7,593 nt of DNA from Planctomycetota bacterium (GTDB taxonomy: Bacteria > Planctomycetota > B15-G4), in NCBI GenBank assembly GCA_003644265.1, contig QNBX01000189.1, positions 1 through 7,593 of the forward strand, in the 5' to 3' direction. Position 1 is the first letter of the stretch. Each line of letters starts with the position of its first letter. The notes below the pieces were generated by a model, which saw only the letters and a program-made list of their open reading frames with translations, had not been told where the DNA came from and searched no databases. Positions 1-6,369 of this stretch are shown here, piece after piece. A program made the translations under genes and the position numbers.

Positions 1-80
1 TCGTGGCGCAGCTCTGCGTTGCCAGATCTCGACGAATCCACGGATTCGCCTGCGATCTGTCGCCTTGATCTGCACCACGA
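1..80. repeat. Left copy of terminal 80-bp palindromic direct repeat
   Basis: This stretch matches positions 7514-7593 in the same orientation at 78 of 80 bases; the differences are at repeat positions 15 (t/g) and 26 (a/t). Its two ends form an imperfect inverted repeat: tcgtggcgca against tgcaccacga pairs at 9 of 10 positions. The centre holds a perfect hairpin, cgaatcc-ac-ggattcg, at about 35-50. Such structure is typical of REP-like or MITE-like dispersed elements, but I recognise no named family. It contains no gene that I can support. Because it lies at the window edge, its true left boundary is unknown. Confidence 0.85.
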
Positions 81-119
81 GCGCACCACCGCGCACGAAA
101 GCACTTACGCCACAGGCTG

Positions 120-671
120 CTAGTAGATGGGGTGGCCACTGAGAGCTTCAAAAAACGCACGCATGGCGGGTCCTTCATCGACCAGACTGCTGGTGTCCAA
201 CATGCTCGCTGCGACTCGCATCGAGAATCCGGACCGAGTCCAACCGCTGGCCGACACAAAGACTGAATCCGTGTCGCCTGCCGCCATACCGCGCCATGAC
301 AAGAGCCTTGGAAACTCGGGCCAGAATCGGTTGCTGGCCATGAAAACTGAGCGGGAGGCCCAACTGTTCGGCGTCCGTGTAACCGATAGGCGGAGCTGAG
401 CTTCATCGGGTGTGTGCAGAACCTGGCGGACTGAGAAGACAGCGTCGGCGCGGCCTGTTTCGCAGAGAACAGCAACGAGCAGAACGCCCGAAGAAGAGCT
501 GCCGCAGCGAGCGAACATCAGGCCCGGGTTCGAGGCAGCTGGATGCTCGAGCGATAACGTCACGATGGCTGGCGTGGGCCGATGTGCCTCCGCTGTTGCT
601 GGACCACTACGACTGAGCCCACCGGCCCCGGCTTGGGCAGCAACAATGCTCATGGCGATGAGCAGGTTCAT
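120..671 (-). CDS. Putative exported protein of unknown function
   Basis: The 183-residue product is not recognised. It starts with a short hydrophobic stretch (residues 3-13, LLIAMSIVAAQ) followed by small residues. This could be a weak signal peptide with cleavage near AQA-GA, although it lacks the usual basic N-terminus. Residues 30-75 contain two cysteines (C56, C70) that could pair if the protein is exported. The second half (about 78-183) is mixed in composition and rich in aromatic residues, ending in PIY, and reads like a folded domain rather than a shadow of another frame. A Shine-Dalgarno-like GAGGT sits 9 nt before the ATG. The start overlaps the stop of the upstream ORF as ATGA, which suggests translational coupling. 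Its codons are less GC-biased at the third position than those of the genes to the right. No opposite-strand ORF here looks more convincing. Confidence 0.5.
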   Translation of the reverse strand: MNLLIAMSIVAAQAGAGGLSRSGPATAEAHRPTPAIVTLSLEHPAASNPGLMFARCGSSSSGVLLVAVLCETGRADAVFSVRQVLHTPDEAQLRLSVTRTPNSWASRSVFMASNRFWPEFPRLLSWRGMAAGDTDSVFVSASGWTRSGFSMRVAASMLDTSSLVDEGPAMRAFFEALSGHPIY

Positions 672-1060
672 CGTCCACCGACCTCGTCTTCGACAGGTTC
701 GGATAACCGGCCTGCCCTCGAGGGCAACGCGGCCAGTGCCACGCCGCTGATCCCGCGATGCAGTCCATTCTCCTCGCCATCAAGCAGTTCGAGGACGCGC
801 GTGGGGGAGACTGACTCCGCCGCAGCGGCTGTGCCCACGGGTAGCGACACAGCCGCTCGAGCCGCCCCGCCAACCGAGCCCGTGCTGCCTCGCCCAACAG
901 CCTGGCGCCTGCCGCGACGCTTGGCGACGACGAGACGACTGACATGCTGACCATTTGAGCGACACCCCCGCAGTCTCGCGGCAAGGCCTCGAAACGGGAG
1001 GGCGGATGATGCGGCGAGTGTGGAACCGGGTGAGCTCCGAAGGCTAGGATTTGCCCTCAC
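668..1060 (-). CDS. Doubtful small ORF upstream of and coupled to the exported protein
   Basis: This 130-codon ORF is not recognised. Its stop TGA overlaps the ATG of the next gene (ATGA), the main reason to keep it. The last 65 residues or so, from RAAVSLPVG to the end, look protein-like and include the stretch VLELLDGEENGLHRGIS. The first half is very Arg/Gly/Ser-rich and resembles a shadow frame. In the adjacent minus-strand frame, about 855-955 reads as a more natural helix-like segment (ARLLGEAARARLAGRLERL). The true gene may therefore start in that frame (around MVSMSVV, near 955) and have suffered a frameshift near 850, or the whole region may be noncoding. The start given is the longest possible and is probably wrong. 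No membrane segment or known motif is visible. This is the only candidate between the exported protein and hemH. Confidence 0.28.
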   Translation of the reverse strand: MRANPSLRSSPGSTLAASSALPFRGLAARLRGCRSNGQHVSRLVVAKRRGRRQAVGRGSTGSVGGAARAAVSLPVGTAAAAESVSPTRVLELLDGEENGLHRGISGVALAALPSRAGRLSEPVEDEVGGR

Positions 1061-1084
1061 GCTTCCGGTTCGGGCAGGCCTTCC

Positions 1085-2572
1085 GTGCGAGTCTCACATC
1101 GAACACTGAACGCGGTCGCCGGAAGCGTGTGGCTGCTGGTCGGGACGGGGCTCGCCACCGTGGGCGTGCGCTTCGTCTTCGGTTGGAACGAGACCGACTC
1201 CCAGCGAACGGCGCTCGGCATCGGCATCGCCCTCGCCCTCGGGTGCTTGGCTGGCGCGGCGAAGGGTCGCTACGTGCTCGCCCGGACGGCCCGGCGCAAC
1301 AAGCGCCGCATCGCGAAGCTCAACGCCCCGCGTGTCTGGCAGGTGTTCACCGGTCGCTTCGTGATCGTCATCCTGCTGATGATCGCCCTCGGCCGCGGGC
1401 TGCGGGCGCTCGCTGCCGACGGCTGGCTCGGCGGGCGCCTCGGAGTCGGCGGACTCTACGTGGGCATCGGCATGGCTCTCGCCGTGGCCGCGCGCGCCTA
1501 CTTCATCAAACCGCCGCCGCCGATGCCCACGCGCCTCGACGCGGCGCCCGGCAAGGCCTCCGCAAGACCGCCCGAGCCGATGCCCACGCGCCTCGACGCG
1601 GCGCCTGGCAAGTCCTCCGCAGTGCGCGGTGTGCTGCTCGTCAACCTGGGTTCACCCGCGGCCCCGACGCCGCGGGCCGTGCGCGCGTTCCTGCGACAGT
1701 TCCTCGGTGACCCGCGGGTCGTCGAGGTCAATCGCCTGCTGTGGGCCTTCGTGCTCAACGTGATGATCCTCCCGTTTCGCAGCGGGACGTCCGCGGCCCT
1801 GTATCGCTCGATCTGGACCGAAGAGGGCTCGCCCCTGATCGTCGTGTGTCGGCGTCTCCAGCGCGCCCTGGCCCGGCGGCTCGGTGACCAACGCCCGGTG
1901 GCCCTCGGCATGCGCTACGGCGAACCCTCGCTCGGGGCGGCCCTGGACGAGCTCGACGCGCGGGGCTGCGACGAGATCCTCGTCGTGTCGCTCTTTCCCC
2001 AGGAGAGCAACACGACGACGGGTTCTGTGGTCGCCGAAGTGAATCGCCTCGCCGCTGCCTCCCGCAAGCCACCCGCGATCGCGTACCTGCCGTCCTACTG
2101 TGACGACCCGGCCTTTATCGATGCCCTGGCCGCGCGCGCCGACGCGTACCCCGCCGGTGACTTCACGGTCTTCAGCTTTCACGGCATCCCCGAGTCGTAC
2201 GTGCGCCAGGGCGATCCCTACCTCGAGCAGTGCGGACGCACGGCCTGGGCCCTGGCGCAGCGCCTGGGCCTGCCCCGCGACGAGTGGGAGATGGTCTTCC
2301 AGTCGCGCTTCGGTGACGAGCCCTGGCTGCAACCCTACTTGGACGAGTACGTCCCGGGACTGGCGACCAGCCATCCGCGTGTGCGCGTCATCGCCCCGTC
2401 CTTCACGGCTGATTGCCTCGAGACCCTCGAGGAGATCACGTTGCGCCTGGGCGAGGACTTCGCCCGGGCCGGAGGCAGCGAGCTCATCGTCGTGCCGTGC
2501 CTGAACGACGACGCGGCCTGGGTGGAAGCTCTGGCGGCCTTCGTCGAGCGCTCCTGCGGACGAGGCGGCTGA
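1085..2572 (+). CDS. hemH: Ferrochelatase with N-terminal four-helix membrane domain
   Basis: Ferrochelatase inserts Fe2+ into protoporphyrin IX in the last step of protoheme synthesis. The catalytic domain covers about residues 181-490 of 495, a normal bacterial length. It opens with RGVLLVNLGSP and contains MRYGEPS, FPQESNTTTGSV and the FSFHG motif whose His366 corresponds to human His263. The LETLEEI motif carries Glu446, matching human Glu343. In front lies an unusual domain of about 140 residues with four predicted membrane segments (roughly 11-31, 43-59, 92-109, 121-139) and a basic loop, ARTARRNKRR, near 66-75. The linker, 143-180, holds a 19-residue tandem duplication. The start is GTG with no clear Shine-Dalgarno; an in-frame stop lies at 1031. 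Met147 and Met166 are possible internal starts for a soluble form but have no visible ribosome site. The fusion runs in one unbroken frame. Whether the membrane domain anchors the enzyme or descends from a separate gene is unknown. Confidence 0.93.
   Translation: MRVSHRTLNAVAGSVWLLVGTGLATVGVRFVFGWNETDSQRTALGIGIALALGCLAGAAKGRYVLARTARRNKRRIAKLNAPRVWQVFTGRFVIVILLMIALGRGLRALAADGWLGGRLGVGGLYVGIGMALAVAARAYFIKPPPPMPTRLDAAPGKASARPPEPMPTRLDAAPGKSSAVRGVLLVNLGSPAAPTPRAVRAFLRQFLGDPRVVEVNRLLWAFVLNVMILPFRSGTSAALYRSIWTEEGSPLIVVCRRLQRALARRLGDQRPVALGMRYGEPSLGAALDELDARGCDEILVVSLFPQESNTTTGSVVAEVNRLAAASRKPPAIAYLPSYCDDPAFIDALAARADAYPAGDFTVFSFHGIPESYVRQGDPYLEQCGRTAWALAQRLGLPRDEWEMVFQSRFGDEPWLQPYLDEYVPGLATSHPRVRVIAPSFTADCLETLEEITLRLGEDFARAGGSELIVVPCLNDDAAWVEALAAFVERSCGRGG
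1520..1621 (+). repeat. In-frame tandem duplication in the hemH linker
   Basis: Two 45-bp copies, at 1520-1564 and 1577-1621, differ at only two positions and are offset by 57 bp, exactly 19 codons. The encoded units both begin PMPTRLDAAPGK. Each contains an ATG that would suit the start of an ordinary free-standing ferrochelatase. The duplication lies precisely at the join between the membrane domain and the catalytic domain. Confidence 0.9.
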
Positions 2573-2707
2573 GGCCAAGATCAAGGAGCAGGCCAAGGCC
2601 ACTGTTTGCTGCATCCCGTTCGATCAGACCGGCGAGAGCGGCACCTGCATCTTCAGCGGCAAGGAAAGGAGACGACGACGGAGGTGCTGTTCGCAACGGC
2701 CTACTGA
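2559..2707 (+). pseudogene. proS: Frameshifted 3' remnant of prolyl-tRNA synthetase
   Basis: Read in the third frame, this stretch encodes DEAAEAKIKEQAKATVCCIPFDQ and continues to CIFSGKE. A change of frame at about 2661-2671 then gives ETTTEVLFATAY followed by TGA at 2705-2707. This pattern is the C-terminal end of archaeal/eukaryotic-type prolyl-tRNA synthetase, which typically carries KIKEETKAT-IRCIP, a short cysteine-containing loop and a final F-A-x-A-Y. The rest of proS is absent: the sequence immediately upstream encodes the end of hemH in another frame, and the two overlap by a few codons. The loss of frame equals one deleted base or two inserted bases in the run aaggaaagga. Without its catalytic and anticodon-binding domains the remnant cannot charge tRNA. 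The family assignment rests on recalled motif similarity. Confidence 0.75.
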
Positions 2708-2835
2708 CGGCGGGAGCGCGCGGCGCCTTCTGCGCTGGCGAGGGCAGGGGGCGCGGGGGCATACTGTGCGAATCGAAGGCCGTCGCTGGTGTAGGCGAGG
2801 GTCTGGTATCGAACCCCGAACACTCGTTCGTATCT

Positions 2836-2839
2836 GGAG
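2836..2839 (+). promoter_or_regulatory. Ribosome binding site of the lipoprotein gene
   Basis: GGAG lies 8 nt before the ATG at 2848. It supports that start over the much longer open frame that runs in from 2413 across hemH and the proS remnant. The lipoprotein signal peptide beginning exactly at this ATG confirms the choice. Confidence 0.6.
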
Positions 2840-2847
2840 CAGCTGTC

Positions 2848-3444
2848 ATGCGCGTTCTCGCCTTGGCCCTCGTTGGGCTCTCATTCTTGACCGCCTGTGG
2901 CCCCGACTACTGGCTTGTGGAGGCCGATCCGTACGAGATCAAGGTGCCGTTGGCCATGTCGCGTGAGGCCGTCTTCGATGGGCTCATGGCGCTGGTCCAC
3001 GAGCGCGACATGGACGTGGACGTGATCGACAAGGGCGCTGGGGTGCTCGCGCTCGACGCCATCAAGCTGGGCCCCAAGGACCTGGAGCGCTACTGCGAGT
3101 TTCCGGCCATCGACGAGGACGGCGACCCGGCCAAGAGCTTCCAGCAGCACCATGCCGAGCGCCTTGAGGATCGCCTGCAGGGCGTGAGCGGCACGCTCCT
3201 GATCAAGATCCTGGTGAAGCAGGGCGCCGGCGACAGCGCGCTGCTGAGCCTCAAGACCGAGTTCACGGCGACCAACGGCGACAAGACGCTGGCGTGCAAC
3301 AGCCTGGGCGTCTACGAGCAGGAGTTTCTCAGCCGGCTGCGTGAGGCCATGCTGACGCCCACGGTCATGCCGGTGCCCACGGACACGCCCGCGGACACGC
3401 CCGCGGACACGCCCGCGCCCACGGACACGCCCACGGGCAACTGA
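2848..3444 (+). CDS. Outer-membrane lipoprotein with Pro/Thr/Asp-rich tail
   Basis: The 198-residue product has a classic lipoprotein signal: a short Arg-containing N-terminus, a hydrophobic core (residues 3-14) and the lipobox LTAC with the lipidated cysteine at 17. Gly at +2 predicts sorting to the outer membrane by the Lol pathway. Residues 30-170 appear to form one mixed alpha/beta domain. Its opening (a strand, a helix such as REAVFDGLMALVHERDMDV, then a turn and strand GAGVLALDAI) recalls the BamC-like or helix-grip domains of envelope lipoproteins; this is only a fold-level impression. Cys83 and Cys150 could form a disulfide. The tail (about 171-198) is a low-complexity run of PTDTP and ADTP units encoded by 12-bp DNA repeats, perhaps spanning peptidoglycan. 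No function is known. The next plus-strand gene follows after 96 nt with a strong dyad between, so co-transcription is uncertain. Confidence 0.85.
   Translation: MRVLALALVGLSFLTACGPDYWLVEADPYEIKVPLAMSREAVFDGLMALVHERDMDVDVIDKGAGVLALDAIKLGPKDLERYCEFPAIDEDGDPAKSFQQHHAERLEDRLQGVSGTLLIKILVKQGAGDSALLSLKTEFTATNGDKTLACNSLGVYEQEFLSRLREAMLTPTVMPVPTDTPADTPADTPAPTDTPTGN
3375..3435 (+). repeat. Short tandem repeats encoding the PTDTP/ADTP tail
   Basis: Units of the form gcggacacgccc recur in tandem at 12-bp spacing, and cccacggacacgccc occurs before and after them. They encode four-residue steps (ADTP, PTDTP), so gain or loss of units keeps the reading frame. The copy number is likely variable between strains. 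Confidence 0.75.
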
Positions 3445-3449
3445 GCTGA

Positions 3450-3486
3450 CGCGGGGCCGGGGGGGAGCAGCGCTGCTGTCCCCGCG
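3450..3486 (+). terminator. GC-rich stem-loop between the lipoprotein and CDP-alcohol genes
   Basis: cgcgggg at 3450-3456 pairs perfectly with ccccgcg at 3480-3486. The enclosed sequence contains agcagcgctgct, itself a perfect palindrome. There is no T-run downstream, so this is not a textbook intrinsic terminator. It could attenuate transcription, block 3' exonucleases, or be incidental in GC-rich DNA. Confidence 0.35.
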
Positions 3487-3540
3487 CTCACGCGGCTCTC
3501 TCCTCCCCGTCGGATTGACGACGACGACGGTGATGACCGC

Positions 3541-4479
3541 ATGGGTGTGAGCTTCTCCGAACTGCGAGCTGTCTGTCAGCTGCCCGTGGCGTCGCGCAAC
3601 GACGTCGCGGGGCTGCTGTTCGGCGACCGTTGCTCGCTGCCCATCACCAAGCTCTTCGTCGACCAGGGCCTGTCGCCGTCCATCGCTACCGTGGGCATGC
3701 TGGTGACGGGGGTGCTGGGCTCCGCGTTGCAGCTCGGCGGCGAGCTGGCGGCCATCGCGGGCGCGGCGCTGCTGGTGCTGTACTACCTGCTGGACTGCGT
3801 GGACGGCGAGGTGGCGCGCTGGCACCGCATCGAGCACGCCCTCTGGGGCTACTACGAGTACATCTTCCACTTCGTGGTCAAGCCGCTGGTGTACCTGTGC
3901 CTGGGGTTTGCGCTGTGGAGCAGCAGCGGCTCGACCCTGTACCTGGTGGCCTGTGTGAGCGCCGCGGTCGCCACGCTCTGGCTCAAGCTGTTCTTTGCCG
4001 TGCCCAGTCTGGTGTTCGTGGGCAGTGTGCTGCGCGGTTCGGCCAGCGCTGAGCGCCCCTATCGCGCCTACCTCACGCCGGCCCGGGAGCGCGCTGCGGC
4101 TCCCGCCGAGCCCGTGCCCGGCGCGGGCGGCGAGGTCTTCCGCCTGCGCCTGGACCGCGTCACCCTGCGCTCCCTGATGACCAACTTCGACATCGGGCTG
4201 GTGCTGCTGCTGTTGGCCTGTGTGCTTGATCTGCTGATCGATCCGGTTCAGGCGCCGCTGCTGGGTCCGTTGGAGGCGCGCGGCGCCTGGCTGCTGTGGT
4301 ACGGCCTAGTCCTGCCGATCGACTTCGTGGACTACCTGCGCACGTTCGTCCGCAACCGGCACTTTGACCAGACCATGGTGCAACTGCTGGCCAGGGCCGA
4401 TGGATTCGCGCTGCGTCCCGACGACGAGGGCGAGGGCGCCGACCCGCCTGACGCTGACGTCGACCGCAGCGGCAGCTGA
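3541..4479 (+). CDS. CDP-alcohol phosphatidyltransferase family membrane protein, variant signature
   Basis: This family transfers a phosphoryl-alcohol unit from a CDP-linked donor to an alcohol acceptor, making phospholipids or phosphorylated polar head groups in the membrane. The 312-residue protein has about six hydrophobic segments (roughly 48-66, 70-85, 111-127, 133-152, 216-237, 248-268). The first half of the signature is intact: D85xxD88G89xxA92R93. In the second half the usual Gly, Asp and Asp are replaced by Trp102, Glu106 and His110. The usual last Asp is thought to be the catalytic base, so activity or mechanism may differ. A soluble insert at about 165-215 and an acidic tail at 293-312 are not typical of short family members. 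The ATG follows a weak GGTGAT at 6 nt spacing. The substrate cannot be told. The convergent neighbours are surface-glycan enzymes, so a glycan- or lipid-linked phosphoalcohol transfer is a reasonable guess. Confidence 0.82.
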   Translation: MGVSFSELRAVCQLPVASRNDVAGLLFGDRCSLPITKLFVDQGLSPSIATVGMLVTGVLGSALQLGGELAAIAGAALLVLYYLLDCVDGEVARWHRIEHALWGYYEYIFHFVVKPLVYLCLGFALWSSSGSTLYLVACVSAAVATLWLKLFFAVPSLVFVGSVLRGSASAERPYRAYLTPARERAAAPAEPVPGAGGEVFRLRLDRVTLRSLMTNFDIGLVLLLLACVLDLLIDPVQAPLLGPLEARGAWLLWYGLVLPIDFVDYLRTFVRNRHFDQTMVQLLARADGFALRPDDEGEGADPPDADVDRSGS

Positions 4480-4500
4480 TCGGCGGCCGGACCGGCGGCT

Positions 4501-4522
4501 TGAGCGGCGCACACCGCGCTCA
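4501..4522. terminator. Dyad between convergent genes, possible bidirectional terminator
   Basis: tgagcg at 4501-4506 pairs with cgctca at 4517-4522 around a 10-nt loop. It sits in the 40-bp gap between the stop of the CDP-alcohol gene and the stop of the carbamoyltransferase, overlapping the latter's stop codon. A second small palindrome, gccggaccggc, lies just upstream. Neither strand has a T-run, so the terminator role is inferred from position. Confidence 0.35.
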
Positions 4523-6352
4523 GCCCGCGGCGCTGTCGACGGGAGCCTCCACCAGGTACGGCCCCAGGGCCAGCACGTCCAGGTGTCCGAGCAAGAAGGC
4601 CCGCACGGCGTCATCCGGCGTGCAGACGATGGGCTCCTCATGCATGTTGAAGCTGGTGTTCACCAGGCAGGGGATGCCTGAGAGGCGCTCGTAGGCCGCC
4701 AGCACGTCGTAGTAGTCGGGGTTCTGGGTGCGCTCGATGAGCTGGGGGCGCGCCGTGCCGTCCACGTGGACCGCGGCCGGGCAGCTCTGCTTCATGAACG
4801 GCGTGCAGTCAAAGGTCATGGTCATGAAGCGCGCGGCGTGCTCGGCGCCGGCCAGGCCCTCGTAGCAACGCTCCCGGTGCTCCCACAGCGTCACCGGCGC
4901 AAAGGGCATGAACTCGGTGCGGCCCAGGCGTTGGTTGAGCCACTGGTTCACGTCCGGCTCGCTGGCGCGGTACAGGATGGAGCGGTTGCCCAGGGCGCGC
5001 GGCCCGTACTCCATGCGCCCGGCGAAGCGTGCCACGACCTGACCCGCGTGCAGCCGGGCCGCCAGCTCGCCCGGCAGGTCGGCGGGTTCAGAGAACGGCA
5101 GGCCCGCCCGCTCCAGAGCCGACCGCATCTCTGCCAGCGGGGTCTCAGGCCCCAGGTACACGTGCTCCAGCGGGGCGCCCACGCCGCCGGGCCAGGAGAG
5201 CTGGATGGCCAGCCCCGTGCCGCAGCCGCCGTCGCCCATGTTGGGGTAGACGAAGCTGCGCTTGACCTGTGGCAGGGCGTGCAGACGCTGGTTCATCTTG
5301 ACGTTGGCCGCCACGCCGCCCGAGAGCACCAGCGCGTCGGCGCCGGTCTCGTTCAGCCAGTGGCTGGCCAAGGCGCAGGCCACGCGCTCCAGCGTCGCTT
5401 GCCAGGCCGCCGCCACGTCGATGATGGGGAAGCGTCCTGCCAGGTAGCGCGAGAAGTGGATGTTGAGCGCGTCCACCAGCCGCAGGCTGCCGTCCTCGGT
5501 CAGCACGCGCTCGTCGAGCAGGGGGCTCAGCACGTCAGGGTCGCCGTAGGCCGCCAGCCCCAGCACCTTGCCCGCGTGTCGATCCGGGTGGTACCCCAGC
5601 GATGACGTGACCGCCTCGTAGAAGCTGCCCAGTGAGTGCGGGAACGGCAGGCCCGCCAGGCGCGTGATGTGGCCGCCCTCGCCCAGGCTCACCGAGCCGG
5701 CCAGGCCGCTGCCGTAGCCATCCAGCGTGAGGATCAGGGCTCGCTCGATGCCGCTGGCGCGGTAGGCGTTGGCCGCGTGTGAGAGGTGGTGTTCGCTGCG
5801 GCGCAGGGGTGCGCTCACGCCGGCCCGGGTCAGACCGCTCAGCAGGGCCTCGCTCCAGCCGCGGTGGTCTTCGATGCCGTGCTTCAGCCAGCGGCGGCTG
5901 GCGCGCTGGCTGACGAAACGCGACACCCGGGGCCAGGTGCCCAGGATGCAGTGCCCGAGCGCCTTGTGCGCTGCCTTGGCCATGCTGCGGTCGGCGCATG
6001 ACAGCCCCTGGATCTCGGCTCGTCCCCGAGGCACGCGGGCCTGGGCCGCGGCCAGCGCGGCGCCGAGGTGCCGCGGAGCGCGGGTGGACAGCCAGCGGCG
6101 TTCATCGGACATGGCGCTGGTCATCAGCCGCGCCTCGTCCTCCCAATCCAGGAACGGGTAGGCCACCGCGTCCAACTCGTCGGGCGACCAGCCGGTGTGG
6201 GCCAGGCCCGCGGCCAGCGCCAGCGCGGGAAACCCGGCGTGCTGCTTGTGACGGCTGAAGCGCTCCTCGCCCGCGGCAAAGAGCACCTCGCCGTCCTCCA
6301 CCAGCGACACACTGGCGTCCTTGTCGAGCGGGGAGATGCCGAGCACGCGCAC
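4520..6352 (-). CDS. NodU/TobZ-type O-carbamoyltransferase
   Basis: Members of this family use carbamoyl phosphate and ATP to make carbamoyl-adenylate and then carbamoylate a hydroxyl on a sugar or natural product. The 610-residue length matches the family. The N-terminal Kae1-like domain (about 1-390) starts MRVLGISPLDKDAS and has AAGEERFSRHK. It also carries the metal-binding motif HHLSH (His188, His189, His192), TLDGYGSG with Asp211, and SGGVAAN at 344-350. The C-terminal YrdC-like domain (about 425-600) has GRMEYGPRALGNRSIL and VNTSFNMHEEPIV. No key block is missing. The usual HD near residues 10-12 reads DKD, as in some relatives. The GTG start lies 15 nt after the stop of the deacetylase gene; GAGGAG, overlapping that stop, serves as ribosome site at 11 nt spacing. 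The pair is thus an operon. The likely acceptor is a sugar of a surface polysaccharide, but a small-molecule acceptor is also possible. Confidence 0.93.
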   Translation of the reverse strand: MRVLGISPLDKDASVSLVEDGEVLFAAGEERFSRHKQHAGFPALALAAGLAHTGWSPDELDAVAYPFLDWEDEARLMTSAMSDERRWLSTRAPRHLGAALAAAQARVPRGRAEIQGLSCADRSMAKAAHKALGHCILGTWPRVSRFVSQRASRRWLKHGIEDHRGWSEALLSGLTRAGVSAPLRRSEHHLSHAANAYRASGIERALILTLDGYGSGLAGSVSLGEGGHITRLAGLPFPHSLGSFYEAVTSSLGYHPDRHAGKVLGLAAYGDPDVLSPLLDERVLTEDGSLRLVDALNIHFSRYLAGRFPIIDVAAAWQATLERVACALASHWLNETGADALVLSGGVAANVKMNQRLHALPQVKRSFVYPNMGDGGCGTGLAIQLSWPGGVGAPLEHVYLGPETPLAEMRSALERAGLPFSEPADLPGELAARLHAGQVVARFAGRMEYGPRALGNRSILYRASEPDVNQWLNQRLGRTEFMPFAPVTLWEHRERCYEGLAGAEHAARFMTMTFDCTPFMKQSCPAAVHVDGTARPQLIERTQNPDYYDVLAAYERLSGIPCLVNTSFNMHEEPIVCTPDDAVRAFLLGHLDVLALGPYLVEAPVDSAAG

Positions 6353-6363
6353 GTCGGGTCGCG

Positions 6364-6369
6364 CTCCTC
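6364..6369 (-). promoter_or_regulatory. Ribosome binding site of carbamoyltransferase, overlapping upstream stop
   Basis: On the minus strand, TGAGGAG contains both the TGA stop of the deacetylase gene and a GAGGAG ribosome site, 11 nt before the GTG start of the carbamoyltransferase. The arrangement implies that ribosomes ending the first gene can feed the second, and it supports this GTG as the start. Confidence 0.55.

Noticed and set aside
1..80. Repeat as an integron attC site
   Set aside because: The conserved attC core boxes (GTTRRRY and its partner) are not present at the ends. The bracketed segment is 7.5 kb with genes in both orientations, unlike a gene cassette.
1652..2614. 320-codon minus-strand ORF opposite hemH
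   Set aside because: It is a shadow of the ferrochelatase coding strand, with repetitive Gly/Arg/Glu/Gln composition. The plus strand carries the active-site motifs.
2413..2847. Long open frame joining the end of hemH to the lipoprotein gene as one 343-codon ORF
   Set aside because: The first 145 codons are a shadow of hemH and the proS remnant. The ATG at 2848 has a ribosome site and begins a complete lipoprotein signal peptide.
2708..2847. Promoter for the lipoprotein gene around catact at 2760-2765
   Set aside because: There is a passable -10-like hexamer but no -35-like sequence at a suitable distance, so it is not better than chance in this GC-rich gap.
2881..3870. 329-codon minus-strand ORF opposite the lipoprotein and CDP-alcohol genes
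   Set aside because: It spans two well-supported plus-strand genes and their gap, and includes an RGRVRGRV run that is merely the complement of the 12-bp repeats.
4766..5605. 279-codon plus-strand ORF
   Set aside because: It is antisense to the carbamoyltransferase, with the His/Gln/Arg/Gly-rich composition of a GC-rich shadow frame. The minus-strand gene has all the family motifs.
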